From the NCBI GenBank assembly GCA_031761405.1, contig JASEVX010000011.1, forward strand, positions 35,579,955 through 35,643,954: a DNA stretch of 64,000 nucleotides, given 5' to 3'. Under the pieces are notes generated by a model that saw only the letters and a list, made by a program, of their open reading frames with translations, was not told the origin of the DNA and searched no databases. Origin of the DNA: Serripes groenlandicus (Eukaryota; Mollusca; Bivalvia; Cardiida; Cardiidae). Positions 39,247-51,494 of this stretch are shown here, in pieces (the first letter of the stretch is position 1; the number at the start of each line of letters is the position of its first letter). Both the position numbers and the translations under genes were made by a program.

Positions 39247-40394
39247 AATTATTATGGCAATTATGAAACACAAAGGAATTTAGGTTTAAAAACCATATTT
39301 CGATGACGAATTTGTTTTATCTAACTATAACAACTTCTTAATTCAATTACTTACATGTTTATTAATATTGTATTGGGTCATATAAGAATTGTCTCTCCTA
39401 GAGAATTTCTCACTCTGCCACTTTTTTTTCAAAAGTCTCTGTTACAGATGCATCCATGCTTCTGCATGTAGGACAGGGTTTTTTCCTCTTTTTCGTCCTG
39501 GGTTCGGTCCTCACTGGCGGCGGTCATTGTGGAGTGCCCATTGGTCTGTTTGATTTATCACGAATAAGTGTACTATCATCATAGCTTAACTAAAATTATG
39601 TTGAAAACGGCGTTCAAATCCAATAAACATCTAATGATCTAATCGGCTGTTCTATAGATACTTCATCAGTTATACAGTTCAAGAAAGTCCTAGCTTGTTT
39701 GTTTCAATTGTTAGTGCCGATTCGAACAGTACGGTCAACCATTTGATATAACTGCGCTTCTTTACATACTAACTAGTACGATCGGTATCTTTCATCTTGC
39801 AACCAGCCGATTATCGGATATGTGAAGCCTGCATTGTAACCTGAATTATTATTGACGCCGCGTGGAAGCGCGGCGTCAGTATGGGGTAGGTTTAATTTTG
39901 TACCATGGGGTGACGTAATCGAAAAGGGAGCAACCAACATTATTATTGTTAAGAAAAACTCTATTGTATGTTTGAAAAAAAAAAAAATATGAATCAATAA
40001 ATTGTATTAACTGATTTGAGAAACAACAAGATACACAATTAATATGTCTTCTACCGTTATTACAAAACTTTAGACACATTTAATTTGTATTTAATAACTT
40101 TTCCCTAACTGCCTAGGCTACGCTGTTTTTGATAGTTTGGTTTACGGCCCTGACCCAATTCATCGAAGCTCAGAATAAACGGCCCCAAATTTGCCTATTT
40201 ATAAAATTCTGTTGTATTTCTAAACTTAAAATGTTCCCCCATACAGTTTGTTCATTCATACCATTGTATTCTTGCTATATGTTGACTATACATGTGAACT
40301 TTTTCTTTTAATTTCATAAATGCTCAATTTTGATCATAAATAGCTTTAAACTTTGTAAAATTACTTCGTATTTTTTGTTTATATACTGCCGTTT

Positions 40395-40980
40395 TTAGCT
40401 CCACTGGCTGAAAGCCAGTCGAGCTTATGTCATAGGGAATTGTCCGTCCTGCGTTCGTGCGTGTGTCCGTGCGTGAGTGCGTGATTGCGTGCGTGCCAGC
40501 GTCCGTCCGTCCGTCCATAAACGTTTTGCTTCAAACGGTTTCTCCTTCCTAACCACTTGGCCAATTAGGATGAAACGTCATAGGAATCATCCTCTCAATG
40601 TGAAAACTTAAAAAATCTTCTTCTCCTCCGTAGGTATCAGGCTGATTTTCAAATAATTGTGTAGAAATGTTGCTTTGGTGACCTTCTTTCAGATTCCTTC
40701 AAGCCAAGTTGATTGGTCGAAAACTATGGCCGCCAGGGGGCTATTTTTGCCTTATAATATGGCTATAGTGAAAACTTAAAAAATCTCATCTCCGAAAGTG
40801 TTGGGCTGATTTTCAAATTATTTTGTAGAAATGTTCCTAGGGTGAACCTCTATCGGATTCCTTCAAGCCATGTTGATTGGCCAAAACACATGGCAACCAG
40901 GGGGCGGGGCTGTTTGGAGATTTAATGTTTGCCTAATGGCAGTGGATTGATACTGGCCCTCTTGGGCCTCTTGTTGTTAT
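40395..40980. mobile_element. Dispersed repeat starting with a hairpin, ending GGGCCTCTTGTT
   Basis: Starts TTTTAGCTCCACTGGCTGAA with the small hairpin CTGGCTGAAAGCCAG, then a GTCCGT/GCGTGC-rich part. Two copies of a segment with TTGGCCAATTAGGATG / GATTGGCCAAAACACATGG and ATCTC...TAGGTATCAGGCTGATTTTC follow. It ends GGCCCTCTTGGGCCTCTTGT. This layout is familiar from very abundant bivalve repeats; superfamily not assigned. Confidence 0.6.
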
Positions 40981-41480
40981 CATACTTCTGATAAACTGGG
41001 AGGAGAATAGACTTCCCCCCTCTCCTTCCAAAGCTTGTGTCACACTTAACTTATAACTAGAGGCATTAAATGTTAATATTTAAGCACCTATGTGATTTTT
41101 TTTATCTAATTGATCTAGTTAGAACAGATTTGAAACCGTTTATTGGTAAAGTTTAAGAAACTTCAGCTTGTATGTTAACCTTTTATTATAAGCTATGGTA
41201 GCCAGGTGAGCAATAAAGGCGCATCTTGGCTTTCTTGGTTATGATAAAGGGACATTTGGCCTTCTTGTTCGAAATATTTACATCCTGTCTGTTTTCACAC
41301 GTTATTTAAATGTACTGAACTACATCTGCTAAATCATGCGCGGCGTCTTTGATGCTCTGCATCAAAATTCGTCTTGTTACTTATTTAAAACCTGACCGAT
41401 ATGTTTAGATACCACGTGATACTGTGACTACTATCAGTCGTACTGTATGCCGACGAGAGAAGCCATTATTTCCAATTTTA
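40981..41480. other. No feature recognised
   Basis: AT-rich sequence without splice-supported open frames or known repeat ends. Confidence 0.5.
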
Positions 41481-41488
41481 CACCTTTC

Positions 41489-41687
41489 TTAACCCTTTCC
41501 CTCATACGACATTTCTGCAGCAGACGACTTTGAACATATTTTGTAAAAAAGTAGAAAATCTCTATAATTGAATGGATAACCTATGACTAAAAGTGGAAAA
41601 CATTGTGGCAAAAGGATGTCACTATGTTTTCAAAAAGCCGTCTGAGGCAGAGGCGTCAGAAAGCGTCTATATGAGGGAAAGGGTTAA
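41489..41687. mobile_element. Family A MITE, copy A6, internally deleted
   Basis: TTAA at 41489-41492 and 41684-41687. Compared with the 11489 copy it lacks the central hairpin arm (AGAAATTGCACG...TTCTTCTTTTG), jumping from GTGGCAAAAGGA to TGTCACTATGTTTTC. Confidence 0.88.
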
Positions 41688-41924
41688 ATGCACTGAATAC
41701 ACGGCAGGCGACTTTGAAAACATATAGGTAAGGATATATAGAAAGTCTCAAGAAGCAACTCTTCACAACTTAGACTACTGTGTGACGTTTCGCCAAAAGA
41801 CGTTTTCCCGTTCCGTTCTCCAGCACATGCATATTATATAATTAAATTGATGGAATCAAAATCATGGAAAAACAGTCCACTAAGCATGGCTATAGCGACA
41901 GTGTACTTGAAAGGGCCTATACAT

Positions 41925-42225
41925 TACTCCGAGTTATCGGAACACTTCGATGTAAGCTAAATTCATTTACATATTTTCAGGTTCGTTCTCCATTAACTGT
42001 CCGAAATGTTAATTACGAAATTCAAGGCCAGAAAGAACAGTCAAATAAAGAAAACAGAACAGCAACATTTCTGATTATAAGAACTGCTGATACGTTGAGT
42101 TCAAAAGACATATCCGTTTTAGTCATCGGTTCGAGAATAACGATATATTCGAATAATGGCTTGTTCGAAATAAATGATGTATTTGAATAATCACAGGTTC
42201 GAGTTATCGCGAGTCCACTATACAT
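41925..42225. mobile_element. Family F element
   Basis: TTACTCCGAGTTATCGGAAC at 41925 and ATATTCGAATAATGGCTTG ... GAGTTATCGCGAGTCCACTA near 42215. The TTCGAGTTATCGCGAGTCCA ending recalls pogo/Tigger-type MITE ends. Confidence 0.6.
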
Positions 42226-42582
42226 ATAGATCCATTTTGACTTCTGCCGTCTCAATCATCAAAGGAAAAGTCTGTTATAAATAGGAATACGGGTGACCCT
42301 AGATTACTAGTATTCGAAGCGTATTCCTTGGTTATCATCGGTGATTGGGCATTGCACCACGTACAACCATACGTTCTGGGACCACCAGTTACTACCAACA
42401 CATAGACAAGTAAAACAAAAGAAGAAATATCTACAGAATTTATTTATACCATTTTGTATTGTTGTATTAATGGACATATTTAAACAAGGGGCTAGTCTTT
42501 CCCCTGAAAGTCTCATGCTTTTACATGGGCATTTATTCAATTTAAACAACCGGGATTCAGCAATTAGTTTACTGAATGATGG

Positions 42583-42780
42583 AATGATTTAACGCCGTGG
42601 TTTTTTTTAAATAATGCAGTCATATTTGTGGGGGCCAGTTCACTTACTCATGCGTATCCTGGCTTCCTCAAACTAATACTCAACAGAACTGTCTTTCAAA
42701 GGGAATGGCTGCTTTTCGCTATATACTGTTTTAGCCCATCAGTGGAAGTTGACTTTTGTCAAACGTCGGAATGAATCAGC
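42583..42780 (-). mobile_element. SINE, truncated, reverse orientation (S8)
   Basis: ATTTAACGCCGTGGTTTTTT, GGGGGCCAGTTCACTTACTC and AGTTGACTTTTGTCAAACGTC. The tRNA-like head is missing. From 42781 to 43420 nothing is recognised. Confidence 0.7.
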
Positions 42781-43421
42781 GAATAAATAAACAGATTATC
42801 AAGTTCTGAAGTCAACATGACACATTTACACATAAACATGTGACTATGTATACGTAAAGATGATAACCAGACTCTCAATGGGATTAAAAAAAACCAGCAT
42901 TTTTACTTGTCAAAGTATATCTAGACACATGTTGAATGCGGCGTAAACCCCAGACTGACTTACTAACCAAAATAAGTGGACCATGATGGCCCTGGATCAC
43001 CCACCTGAGTTGTGGAAGGTGATTTGACATGTCAAGCAGAAGTACTCATTTTACTGTCAGGTACATGTAGATCCACAGTACTTTCCTTAAGTTTGGCCAG
43101 CGTATATGTATAAAAATGCACTAAAATTGTTTGATTTCATCATTTTTAATAGTTTGACTTATTTTGGTAGTAAACATAGAGTATGTGGGAAAACCAGTTT
43201 TGGCAAAATGATAGGAACAATCTTCGCGGGAAGAGATTTCTTTCTGACCCCCACCCATTTTTTAATAATTATTTTTAAACTGAGAGGTAAATCTTTTCAA
43301 TAGGTTGCTCTACCTAAAGTTAAAGAAAGTTTGACGATTGAGGATTAATGATTCTTGATTAACATCGAAATAAAGAAGGAATTTAAATGCTGATATTTGA
43401 CCTACAAGCAAGCAGGAATCC

Positions 43422-43640
43422 GCTGTGGTCGAGTGGTTAGCGTCGGGGATTTCGAAACCGAGTGATGTTCGATCCCCAGTCGCGGCACCTCGGTCATGGT
43501 GGAGTGCCCTTGGGCAAGGCACATTTTCTAGCCTAGTACTGGTTCGTTTACCCAGGGATCATGAATAAGTGAACTGTCGTAGTGATATAACTGAAATAAT
43601 GTTGAAAGCGGCGTAAAACCCCAATATATAATTAAATAAA
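43422..43640 (+). mobile_element. SINE of a second type (tRNA-Ser/Leu-like head)
   Basis: Head GCTGTGGTCGAGTGGTTAGC and GTTCGATCCCCAGTCGCGGC, body GGTGGAGTGCCCTTGGGCAA, tail ACTGAAATAATGTTGAAAGC then GGCGTAAAACCCCAATA. A sister copy follows at 43893-44115. Confidence 0.8.
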
Positions 43641-43892
43641 TTGACCTACAAGCATGAATAGTTGAAACAGCATCAGTAATCACATTAGTGTGTCACTGGA
43701 AAACTAAAACAAAAGGGTGAGCACATTTGAAAACAATAATAGAAAAGTTCTGACACGTTTACATCACAATGAACATGATGACGAAAACCAAATGGATGCA
43801 CGATTCGGTAAAGTATCTTATCAGTAACAGAACATTTAGACATTAACACTTTCCCAAATATTACAAATCTGCAGCAGATGAATTTGAAAGGA

Positions 43893-44320
43893 ATCGGCCG
43901 TATATATAGCTAATTGGTTAGTGTCGGGTGATGTTGAATCGTACGTCACTGGGTTCGACCCCAGTCGCGACGTCCATGGTGGGGTGCCCAAGGACAAGGC
44001 ACATTTCCAAGCGTAGTACTTGTTTGTTTACCCAGGGATCATAAACTAGTTATCGGTTGCCGTGATATTAATGAACTAATGTTGGAAACGTCGTAAAACC
44101 AAAATAAAACATACAATCGTCATTGAAAAACAATAAGACACAATTATTGAAAATCTTTATGAGGGAAAATATTATTAGTGAATAGAGTTTAAAACAATTA
44201 GGCATAAGGAGAAATTGCTCATCATAACCAATGTCTCTTTTAGCCATAATGTTTTCATAAGTATTTTACTTCAGAGTCTTTAGAGAGCGTCTGTATGTTG
44301 AAAATGTTAAATATGAAAAT
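43893..44320 (+). mobile_element. Second-type SINE followed by a family A remnant
   Basis: Head TAGCTAATTGGTTAGTGTC and GGGTTCGACCCCAGTCGCG, body GGTGGGGTGCCCAAGGACAA, tail to about 44110. 44140-44320 is family A (GGCATAAGGAGAAATTGCTC; ATGTTTTCATAAGTATTTTAC). Confidence 0.7.
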
Positions 44321-44375
44321 GACAAAGGGCAAGTATAAGTCAGAACATCAGGGAAAGGACATGTACATGCGAATG

Positions 44376-44381
44376 TTTATT
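44376..44381 (-). terminator. Polyadenylation signal of the Spätzle-like gene
   Basis: AATAAA on the minus strand, 66 bp after the stop codon at 44447. Confidence 0.6.
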
Positions 44382-44446
44382 TGCGGTTACTGCCTTTGAA
44401 ATGTAACCTGGTGTATTTGTAAACATCCAAAATGGACGAAAGTGCT

Positions 44447-47400
44447 CTATCCTATACAAAGACACGAAATTGGAACTGGAATGAAGTCAAAAATGAAGTA
44501 GTTATAGCTCCACCAATACCAACGATACCATTTGGCCACCAATACTTGCTGGTAGCTGTACTCCTGTCGACAAGTCTTTCTGCAATTACCAGGTTCGCCT
44601 CTGAAATGAAATATTTAATAACTAAATTACTAACAGATCGACCGACAGTTCGAAGAGTTGTTGTTTTTACAAAGTTCTCAAATCAACACTTTTCGCAGGC
44701 AGCCGTCTACGGTTTCCACTGTCCACTCTTATTGCATATTATTAGCTATAAAAAGGATGTTGGTCACAATGACGTTAGTCAGTCGCAGGAAAGAGAGTTG
44801 GCCAAATCAAGATTCGGATATATTACTCCTTGACTGACGTGACTTAGTACACAAGTTATTGTCGCGATGGCTGTACACCAAGAAATCATCGTTGGAATAT
44901 ATAGACAAAACAAGACTCCCTTTTCATAATACGTAATGCAAATCTTTAACCCTATCCCACATACTCGTATAAACGCGTTTCAACGTAATTACAGCGGTGT
45001 CGATGTCTTAGGTCTAGTTTAATTGAAAATGCCATTTTCCTGATATATAAACATATTAAAGTCACCCGCTTCGAACATCTCTGAGAATAATGTCAAAATC
45101 ATTGATACGAATATGACTTACGAACATCTTCCGTGCCAAGCCTTCTGTCTGTATGACCCAAACGCAACAACATAAACGTCCTGTCCCTTCGAATTCTTTG
45201 TGACAAGAGGGATTTTCTGCAGTAACCAATTTCTAATTGTGAAAAAAAAATGTAAACATGTAAGCCGGTTAGTCGAAATTTCAGGCTAAATTGCTAACGG
45301 GGAATAGGTTTTTTTATTAGAAGGACATAACTAGTTATTGGACTTAATAGTATCTGGAAGAAGGCCTTGGGCCAAATAATCGAAGTGTTTTTTGTTGTCA
45401 TTTGTCATTATTACATACATGCTAAGGATCCAAATGGATACCGCTTAACATAAGTTTCTTGAAATCTTCTATATCTAAGCGCCGCTCAAAATATCTGATA
45501 CAAATTGCTGTCATAACGTTTTTGGCATAACTTACCAAATTGTTCAGTTTAGTATGTCAATCAAATTTGTCAATTTACTTGATTTTCTGTCAATAATCTA
45601 AATACCATGTAATTGGTTCGGGCTTGAAATTCTCTATTTTCAAGGAAACATAAACATCGTTATCAACACAAATTATATATATTGTGAGTTCCTGACTCCC
45701 TTATGAGTGCCTGGCTCCCCTTATGAGTGCTTGATTCCCATACGAGTGCCTGACTCCCTTATGGGAGCTTGACTCCCTTATGAGTGCCTGACTTTCTTAT
45801 GGGTGCTTGATTGCATTATAAGTGCCTGACTTCCTTATGAGTGTTTGACACCCTTATGAATGCCTGACTTTCTTATGAGTGCTTGACTCCCTTATGAGTG
45901 CCTGACTCCCTTATGAGCCAAACTAGGGTCATGTGAGTCGCGTCTCAATACATCTACGTACACTGAAGACCAATGTGAGCGGGTGCATCAGCACAGCACA
46001 GTCTCGTTTAGATCATCACATTGCTACATGTGGCTAAGTTTACCTCAATATCTAATGATTAATAAGTCATTGCCCCTCTTGTTTTTTACTTACTTCGAAG
46101 TCAATTGAAGTATGAATTTAGTTTTTACGTATGTATTTATGTATTTTACGAGAGAGCGTCAGAAATGTTAATGCCGTTATAAAGGACTTTTTAATGACGT
46201 CTCTTCAAAACTAAACGAGAAAGAGCCAGAAGCGGGATTAAAAACGGGTACGTCATATGTACATGTTTACGCATATGTTTTGCATAAATGTTCATGTAAT
46301 ATGAGTATATAGGTGCTACCTATCTCGGGTAAACGACATATTAATGATGATGCCGGTTATCATGACCTCATAGAAACATTTTTACATGTAATTTACGAGT
46401 CCTACCATCTTATGCAAATAACTTAAAATCATCATATTTGTAAGCAAATAATTATATTCAACTTTAAAATATGGCCAAGATATTACATCCATGAAATAAT
46501 GATGACAGGTACAAAGTTAAATCGACGTGCCCTTCATAAAGTACTTCCAATGAAAACATAACCATAATTTTCAAGGCATCATTAACGAGACAAACTATCC
46601 TTTCCTACGATTTCCTTTAATTATCCTTTCCTACCATTTCTGACATTTTCCTTTGGGTATTAATGTATCCTTTTGATAACAATGACGTCACCATAACAAC
46701 ATACGGTGACGTCACAGCTCAATAAATCCTTATCAGTTATACTTGGACTCGTATTATAATCAAAAAACGAGTGTCATTACACGTAAATTATCACTTATAA
46801 GATTCCTTGTTTTCATTCCTTTATTGAGTAGGTATTATCTTATTTCATCATATTCTCCAGAAATAATTTTTTGTTTTGAAATTTTCTTTTCATCCAATCA
46901 AAACGTAGGCATATCGCCATTACTATTTTGTTGATACAATTTTTGGAGACCTGGTATAACAAATTTACACACATTACCTATGGACGTTGAAAAATCGCCG
47001 GCTACGCCTTGGATTAGTTTACCAGTATAATCAATTTTACTGAATTGAAATGTACTAAACGTTCCTCCTTTGACCTTTCGGTTCTTCCACTTTTCTACAT
47101 CATTTTTAATTTCCAGATGAAATAATTATCCTAAAATTGTATTTAACGCTGTTTCCAAAATAAATCCTGAAACGTGGTTTTAAGGTTATTTTTTTCTACT
47201 TTCTGTTTTACATTTGTGAACTCAATTTTCGGAATGTTTTGTATTAATATACTTAATTAATCTGATTTGTATCGGTCCATTCAAAGTAATTACACAATGT
47301 TTGATTTGGTAATTGGTAAAAAATAACTGTAACGGCATTTTTTTCTTCTAAATCTTAAAAAAAAATTGCGACGTTGCATTATTTAAAATGTTAGCGCAGA

Positions 47401-50400
47401 AATATGAACTGACTTTACAGTTCGGTGTTTAAAATATACTTAATTGATCTGATTTTCATCGGTTCATTCAAAGTAGTTTGTTGTTACACAACGTTTGATG
47501 TGGTTATCGCTAAAATATAACCGTAACCGCATTTTCTGAATCTTTATTTATTATTTGCGACCTTCCGTTATTTAAAAAGTTATGACGACTGTACAGATAG
47601 AACAATGTACTTACTTAACTTTTTCATTATTTTTCTCAAATAAAAACGTATGCCTACTTTCAGTCAAAGATGTCTACCAATGCAACCAGAAGAAATGCCA
47701 AGCGATAAGAAAATATGAAAGTGAAACTTTACGATAAAAACTGAAAATTATAATAACATGAAAAACAGGATATGGTAAATGCGATGTTTGTTAAATATAT
47801 TTTTTCAGAATTTAGAAATGATAGACGTGCATGTATTGTGCATATTTCGGAATCCTTACATTTGAAAATAATCGCAAGTTTAAACTACTGAGATTCATCT
47901 TGCCACTAGTTAGTACAGATATTCTTTGTATGACCACATTTAACCACCCTTTTCAATGTGACTACATCCGCAGTGACAAAATGCTTAAATGTTGGTTTTC
48001 GTACAGTTCCTGTATGTAGTTAAGCCCGTATGTCTTTCTTTATATATGAAGTGACCATGTGACCATGTATTCGTGTGTATTCTTAGAAAAGAAAACAGAA
48101 AATAATAAAACTTGATATGTAGTGGTATAGCAGTATTCCTTGTGAAATGCAAAATTTGTAATTTCCCTTTGTTTGAGGATAAGCTAAAATTATGGAATAG
48201 AATACATGAATAAATATCAAACACTATAGACAACTATATTTACGCACAAATTACTGAATGTCGCAATTAATGTACAGATAAGCAATGCGGAATTAAAATG
48301 AAACAAATTCTGATTAACGCGACCAGTGTGACTATATTACATTATAGTCACCCTGCGCGACGAGGCTGTTTTTGCATCGTTTTTGCCGTTAAAAACTTAG
48401 GGAACAACACAGTGAGCAACGTCAAATAAAAATGTCAGGCCATATAAATGTCAAAATCAAAATAGCATTAGACTTTTTGTAAGGCTGTTGGGATCTTAAG
48501 TATAGTACATACGTTTCACAACAGCTGTCTCTATTCCCCGGGCCTGGTTTGGAACGGCGAACTAAAGTATGATTTTCAACATCGGTCTCGTTACCATCCC
48601 CTGTGAATGGTGCTGGGTAACTATCACTTTCTTTTGAAAACAAACCTTTGTATCTCGTTAGAAAAAAAGAGGAACTGAAGATAAGAATAAACAATAATTA
48701 AAATACAAACGATGTCTTACAATGCATCAGTTTCTTGGATTTTTGAAATATATGTTGTCCACTCTTTCAAACATGTTACAAATCTGCAGCAGACGACGTT
48801 GAACATATATTGGCATAGATGTGAACAAAAATGGATAAATAATAGTAAAAATTATTAAATAGTGATTTCTCCTTGTTTCACAATGTTTTCAAAAGTCGTT
48901 TCTTGAAGAGGCGTCAAAACGCGTCTGTATGTTGTAAAGGGTTAAAGATAAATTTTAATAGCAAATGTATAATAACGTACATATTGACATTTCGGTTTTT
49001 ATTTTCGACCAGTAATGCGCATATCAGGGTATATACATATGTATATCATACTAGCTTAATATGAAAAAAGTGGCAAAGATATTTACGTTATTATTACAAG
49101 TGGGGTATAGATCTGCTTAAATATCCGAAGTCTTTTTTAAGCCTTCTATGACTATATGACGAAGGGTGCAGAGCAATATCATACTGCGTGAATGCGCTGG
49201 TTGATCTGGATCTACACTGAACGTAAATGCCTTAATGTTGGTCGTTTTTGTTAGTTCATTTTAAATAACTGTAAAGAGTACATATTCTTAAACAATAAAA
49301 ACCGGCACGTTACCTTATTCGTTTATCCAATTATATGTGATAATTTTAAAATATTGTTTATCTCGAACCAATTCCTGGAACGGATTTGTCTTTTTAAATC
49401 AGCAAAGCAGCGGTTCTGACCAGCAATTAGAAGTGCTGGCACGCTGTTTTCCTGGTGTAATTGAATCACACGACTTGCTTTTCACAAATGATCATTAATT
49501 GTAGATGAATTACGAAGCTGATACATGAATTTGATATATAAATTATTTCAAGCAATCAATTGAACATATCATTTAATCAAAGAAATGTATGGATCTCATT
49601 GTGTAAGTTTATTTGTTATGTACTTAAAAAAACACACCGGTATATTATCATACGCTGAAGCAAAACACTACGGATTGACTAGGTCAAATTCGGTACCAAA
49701 TTTGGTAATATGACGAAATTGAAATCTGATGTGAGGTTATTGAAAATTAGTTCACGTCATGCATTACTTGTTCTAGAATGTGTAAATTGTATTATTTCGT
49801 TATTGAAACAAAGATGTTATAATGTTTTTTCTTTATTCTGTCTTAAAAGTTATACTAGCAAAATAAAACAAGTAAAAGTACGTTGCAGTAGCGATACATC
49901 GGTTTGGACTGTACTACTCGGAGCGTGGGTAACTTGACATCTCACTCGACTTTCGGTCGCTAGAAATATAAATATCCACACAGTTCTCTTAGTACAATAC
50001 AAACTGATGTATCGCTATCCTTTTATGTTAAAACTAGCTATGTTCTGTACATTCAAAAATACCTATAATATCTGCATGTGGGGTAAATCGATCGTGAACA
50101 AAATATAACTCCGTTTTCTTTAACTTGCACATCCGTATTATTTCTGGAATCAGTACTGAGGGCGGCGGCGTGGCTCGTCTGTGCAATTGCAAGTACCAAC
50201 AACAGTTGTAATCCTGTGAATAAGTGATCAGAAAACTAATCATGTGAGGCAGTGCATGAGCAAATGAACAGTTTGGTTAACGTAAAATTTCATTGAATGC
50301 ACTGCAGGCATCACTCGGCTTTTTCCGTAAATGCACTCCGGGAAGATGATTCTTTTCTTATATATAGTGATATGGGTCCATGTAAAATTGCTACGAATGA

Positions 50401-50486
50401 ATGTAATTCCCGTTATCATTGTTGGTCTGGAGTTACCTGCACTTACCATTATAGTATCGGGTCAGGCCTACACCAGTAATGGACAT
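44447..50486 (-). CDS. Spätzle-like secreted cystine-knot prohormone (five exons)
   Basis: Minus-strand exons: 50486-50447, 50213-50063, 48674-48509, 45216-45122 and 44600-44447 (TAG); phases 1, 2, 0, 2 all join in frame to 201 aa. Residues 1-29 are a signal peptide (LQLLLVLAIAQTSHA). The propeptide has Cys52 and Cys60 and N-glycosylation sites at N38, N92 and N98. A dibasic LVRR (101-104) precedes a 97-residue mature part with seven cysteines (115, 116, 150, 157, 161, 197, 199). Its blocks fit the Spätzle domain: CCETYKIP, KNSKGQDVYVV, RQKAWHGRC, CRQEYSYQQVLV and FDFIPVPISCLC. Spätzle proteins are cleaved extracellular ligands of Toll receptors. The usual CC.C tail is C.C here. The third donor (TAT|GTACTA) is weak; a stronger GT four bases earlier would break the frame. 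Other knot ligands (neurotrophin-, Trunk-like) are the main alternative. Confidence 0.78.
45683..45915. repeat. About twelve tandem 20-bp units
   Basis: TTATGAGTGCCTGACTCCC and variants (GTGCTTGATTCCC, GTGTTTGACACCC) repeat with period 19-20 through this stretch. Intron 3 of the Spätzle-like gene. Confidence 0.92.
46683..46714. promoter_or_regulatory. Two consensus CRE palindromes 24 bp apart
   Basis: TGACGTCA occurs at 46683-46690 and again at 46707-46714, within a short inverted arrangement (TGACGTCACC / GGTGACGTCA). CREB/ATF factors bind this word. It lies in intron 3 of the Spätzle-like gene; use as an enhancer is unproven, and the two sites may be the arms of a small hairpin. The rest of 45916-48500 shows no other feature. 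Confidence 0.4.
48765..48950. mobile_element. Family A MITE remnant
   Basis: CAAATCTGCAGCAGACGACG and CAATGTTTTCAAAAGTCGTT then GTTGTAAAGGGTTAA. Intron 2 of the Spätzle-like gene. A family E repeat follows at 49165-49240 (GTGAATGCGCTGGTTGATC). Confidence 0.6.
49250..50030. other. Intronic stretch, nothing recognised
   Basis: AT-rich; a 75-codon open frame at 49710-49937 has no family likeness and no supporting splice sites. Confidence 0.5.
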
Positions 50487-50959
50487 AAAGGATCAATCAA
50501 ATCGCTAAAGAGACAAAGACAACTTTCTTTGTGTAAACTTCTCTAGCAGTTTGTTTCATTAATCATGTATTTATTCCAAATCCCAAGTTGTGTTGGCCGC
50601 TGTTACATTTACGAAAACCAAGTTTATATTTACTAACTAACTAACGACGTCGGGTACTACAAATATGTTAACAGACATACAAAGTTACTATACTTTTCCG
50701 GGTACCAGACTACACTACACATTGCCAATGTTAGTTCTTGCCAGATGTTCTAAGTTACTCCGGGTACCAGACTAGCGGGAGTGTTTATGGGACATCCCAT
50801 AACTCGAAGAAATTCAAAACCCACATACGTAGATCCAGAAACCTCAATAATGTCATACTGATAGACAAAATTGATATGCATTATTAAAGTATATTGATCA
50901 AAACATTTGAGTTTCAAGACCATATTATTCAGTTTTCAATCTTTATGTTTTCTGGTTAT

Positions 50960-51040
50960 ACTGCCTCGATGGTGTAACACCGTAATATAACTGAAAAATA
51001 GTTGAAAGATGCGTTAAACACCAAACAATCAATCAATCTG
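50960..51040 (+). mobile_element. SINE tail fragment
   Basis: GCCTCGATGGTGTAACACCG, then ATATAACTGAAAAATAGTTG, GATGCGTTAAACACC and CAAT units. The head and body are almost gone. The rest of 50487-51337 shows no feature. Confidence 0.6.
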
Positions 51041-51458
51041 GAGTTCATTATTTTGTGTACGTGTAGTTGCTAAATTCTATTTATTTGATCTTTCTTGTTT
51101 CAATATATAAGGAATTCCTATCAAAATGGTTATCAGTGGAGGTAAATGGTGTAGTCATGGGAAGTATGTAGTACCTAGACTACACATTAATAGCCCAGGT
51201 ACTAGTTATTGGGCTTGTTTATGAGATTCGTTTATAATTTAAGTCAGGGTAAATGGGTTAAATTCAAAGTAAGCCAATGAATAGCCAAACACTGCTCTAT
51301 TATTCACAAAGAGACATATCTTTAAAGCTCTGATGAGAAACTGTTTCTTCATTTGTCACAATGTTTTCAACTATATTCCTTCGTGGTTTGGTTTATGTTA
51401 AATTGCATACGCTAATGAAATTCCCCCCCCCCCCCCCACCCCCCCCCCCCCCCGCCCC

Positions 51459-51494
<36 letters not shown>

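Noticed and set aside
42307..42592. Cys/Trp-rich frames on both strands (GSNWWSQNVWLYVVQCP)
   Set aside because: Looked exon-like but no donor, partner exon or family match could be found.
44432..44833. 133-aa plus-strand protein
   Set aside because: It is antisense to exon 5 of the Spätzle-like gene; the minus strand gives a spliced, family-like product and a polyadenylation signal.
48509..48674. Stronger donor AAAC|GTATGT at 48512 for Spätzle-like exon 3
   Set aside because: It would shift exon 4 into a frame without the Spätzle blocks. The weaker TAT|GTACTA four bases on keeps the family match. Alternative use is possible.
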